In this document: piece after piece, positions 63,693 through 64,000 of the stretch
Layout: every line of letters starts with the position of its first letter
Numbering within the stretch: position 1 is the first letter of the stretch
NCBI RefSeq assembly: GCF_003086695.1
Contig: NZ_CP025999.1
Location: 3,548,344 to 3,612,343 of the forward strand
Direction: 5' to 3'
From: Stenotrophomonas sp. SAU14A_NAIMI4_8
Lineage (GTDB): Bacteria > Pseudomonadota > Gammaproteobacteria > Xanthomonadales > Xanthomonadaceae
DNA length: 64,000 nt
The notes under the pieces: model-generated
Told to the model about the DNA's origin: nothing
Seen by the model: the letters and a program-made list of their open reading frames with translations, nothing else
Database searches by the model: none
Position numbers and translations under genes: made by a program

Positions 63693-64000
63693 TCAGGCAC
63701 GCCGCAGCATGGTCAGTCCGACCAGTCGCGAAACCACCAAAGCCACGTACATCACGCCGGAAAACTGCTCCAGCATGACCAGTGCGCGTGCCTGCGGATG
63801 CAGGGGAACCACGTCACTCAGACCGACCCCGGACAGCAAGCTGAAGCTCAGATAAAGCAGCTCCATCCACGTGCGCTGCAGCCCCCCGCCGGTGCCCTGG
63901 AAACTGCCCGGATACCACTGCTGGCAGACCGCGAATGCGAACGCGAATCCCCATGCGAGTAATGTGAACGTAGCACCAACGGCGAACAGTTCGTCGCGGG
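63693..64000 (-). CDS. two-transmembrane ion-channel protein, 5' end outside window
   Basis: The C-terminal 101 residues of a potassium-channel-family (Ion_trans_2) protein; the start lies beyond position 64000. A membrane helix (TFTLLAWGFAFAFAVC) is followed by the pore segment WMELLYLSFSLLSGVGLSDVVPLHP, a K+ filter-like SGVGLSD in place of TVGYGD. The last helix is VMLEQFSGVMYVALVVSRLVGLTML. The stop is TGA at 63695-63693. Most such proteins are dimers or tetramers in the inner membrane. Ion selectivity cannot be stated with the variant filter. Confidence 0.8.
   Translation of the reverse strand, partial: RDELFAVGATFTLLAWGFAFAFAVCQQWYPGSFQGTGGGLQRTWMELLYLSFSLLSGVGLSDVVPLHPQARALVMLEQFSGVMYVALVVSRLVGLTMLRRA

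Noticed and set aside
63433..63855. Plus-strand frame of 140 codons between the winged-helix gene and the channel gene.
   Set aside because: It runs across a Rho-independent terminator and into the mirror strand of the ion-channel gene, and lacks a ribosome binding site.

Overview
The window is a stretch of a GC-rich gammaproteobacterial chromosome, almost certainly Stenotrophomonas (Xanthomonadaceae). The main reason is the very large number of short palindromes headed by GTAG (form GTAGATCC-ACGCC-ATG-CGTGGAT and relatives such as GTAGCGCCGGGCC-ATG-CCCGGCG). These match the SMAG elements known from Stenotrophomonas maltophilia. Gene content (PPi-dependent phosphofructokinase, H+-translocating pyrophosphatase, azurin, many TonB-dependent receptors, DUF1631/PilZ pair) fits the same family. 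Almost everything is vertical, housekeeping-type sequence. No insertion sequence, prophage, CRISPR array, tRNA or rRNA was seen.

Layout. 1-461: end of a nucleoside hydrolase (minus). 462-3535: a repeat-rich region with a small hypothetical gene behind a structured leader and a class II Fic protein. 3536-10386 (minus): yicC-gmk-rpoZ-spoT-ridA-recG, the nucleotide/stringent-response block. 10515-17648 (plus): rph, VOC protein, rdgB, hemW, a DUF1631 protein, a PilZ protein and pepQ. 18157-20033 (minus): ygfB-pepP. 20185-22135 (plus): a ZapB-like small coiled coil, zapA, 6S RNA, a 5-formyl-THF cyclo-ligase and an EVE protein, followed by rpiA, a DUF192 lipoprotein and a SirB1-type protein up to 24484. 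24520-29435: rubredoxin, thiE, hemL, azurin, a HAD phosphatase and argD. 29499-37685: a K+ channel, two DUF3829 lipoproteins, an SDR, a lipoprotein, a DUF2867/kinase-like pair and a DedA-PAP2 fusion. 38244-41076 (minus): a LON-domain protein, mpl, adk, with a candidate sRNA on the plus strand between mpl and adk. 41213-45354: PPi-PFK, a secreted protein and the H+-PPase.

45880-53943 (minus) is the most coherent system: an ECF sigma factor, a FecR anti-sigma factor, an STN-type TonB receptor, heme oxygenase, a DUF454 protein, ExbB, ExbD and TonB. It reads as a heme-uptake and heme-signalling locus with a Fur-box-like site in front of the sigma gene. The tonB gene carries a one-base frameshift in a run of five G (plus strand). 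54026-64000: two paralogous small secreted proteins, ppa, an HDOD protein, a second TonB receptor preceded by an AraC regulator and a membrane-bound winged-helix/beta-propeller regulator, and the end of an ion-channel gene.

Intergenic space is dominated by palindromic repeats: SMAG monomers, dimers and arrays, a GGGGTC...GACCCC hairpin family, a ~100-bp long-stem hairpin family, a 148-bp tandem repeat, a 55-bp tandem repeat, and an 83/84-bp six-copy array. Several SMAGs supply the UAG stop codon of the gene they abut. The most interesting non-coding candidates are the sRNA between mpl and adk, the structured leader at about 979-1162, and the perfect AT-rich palindrome in front of fic.
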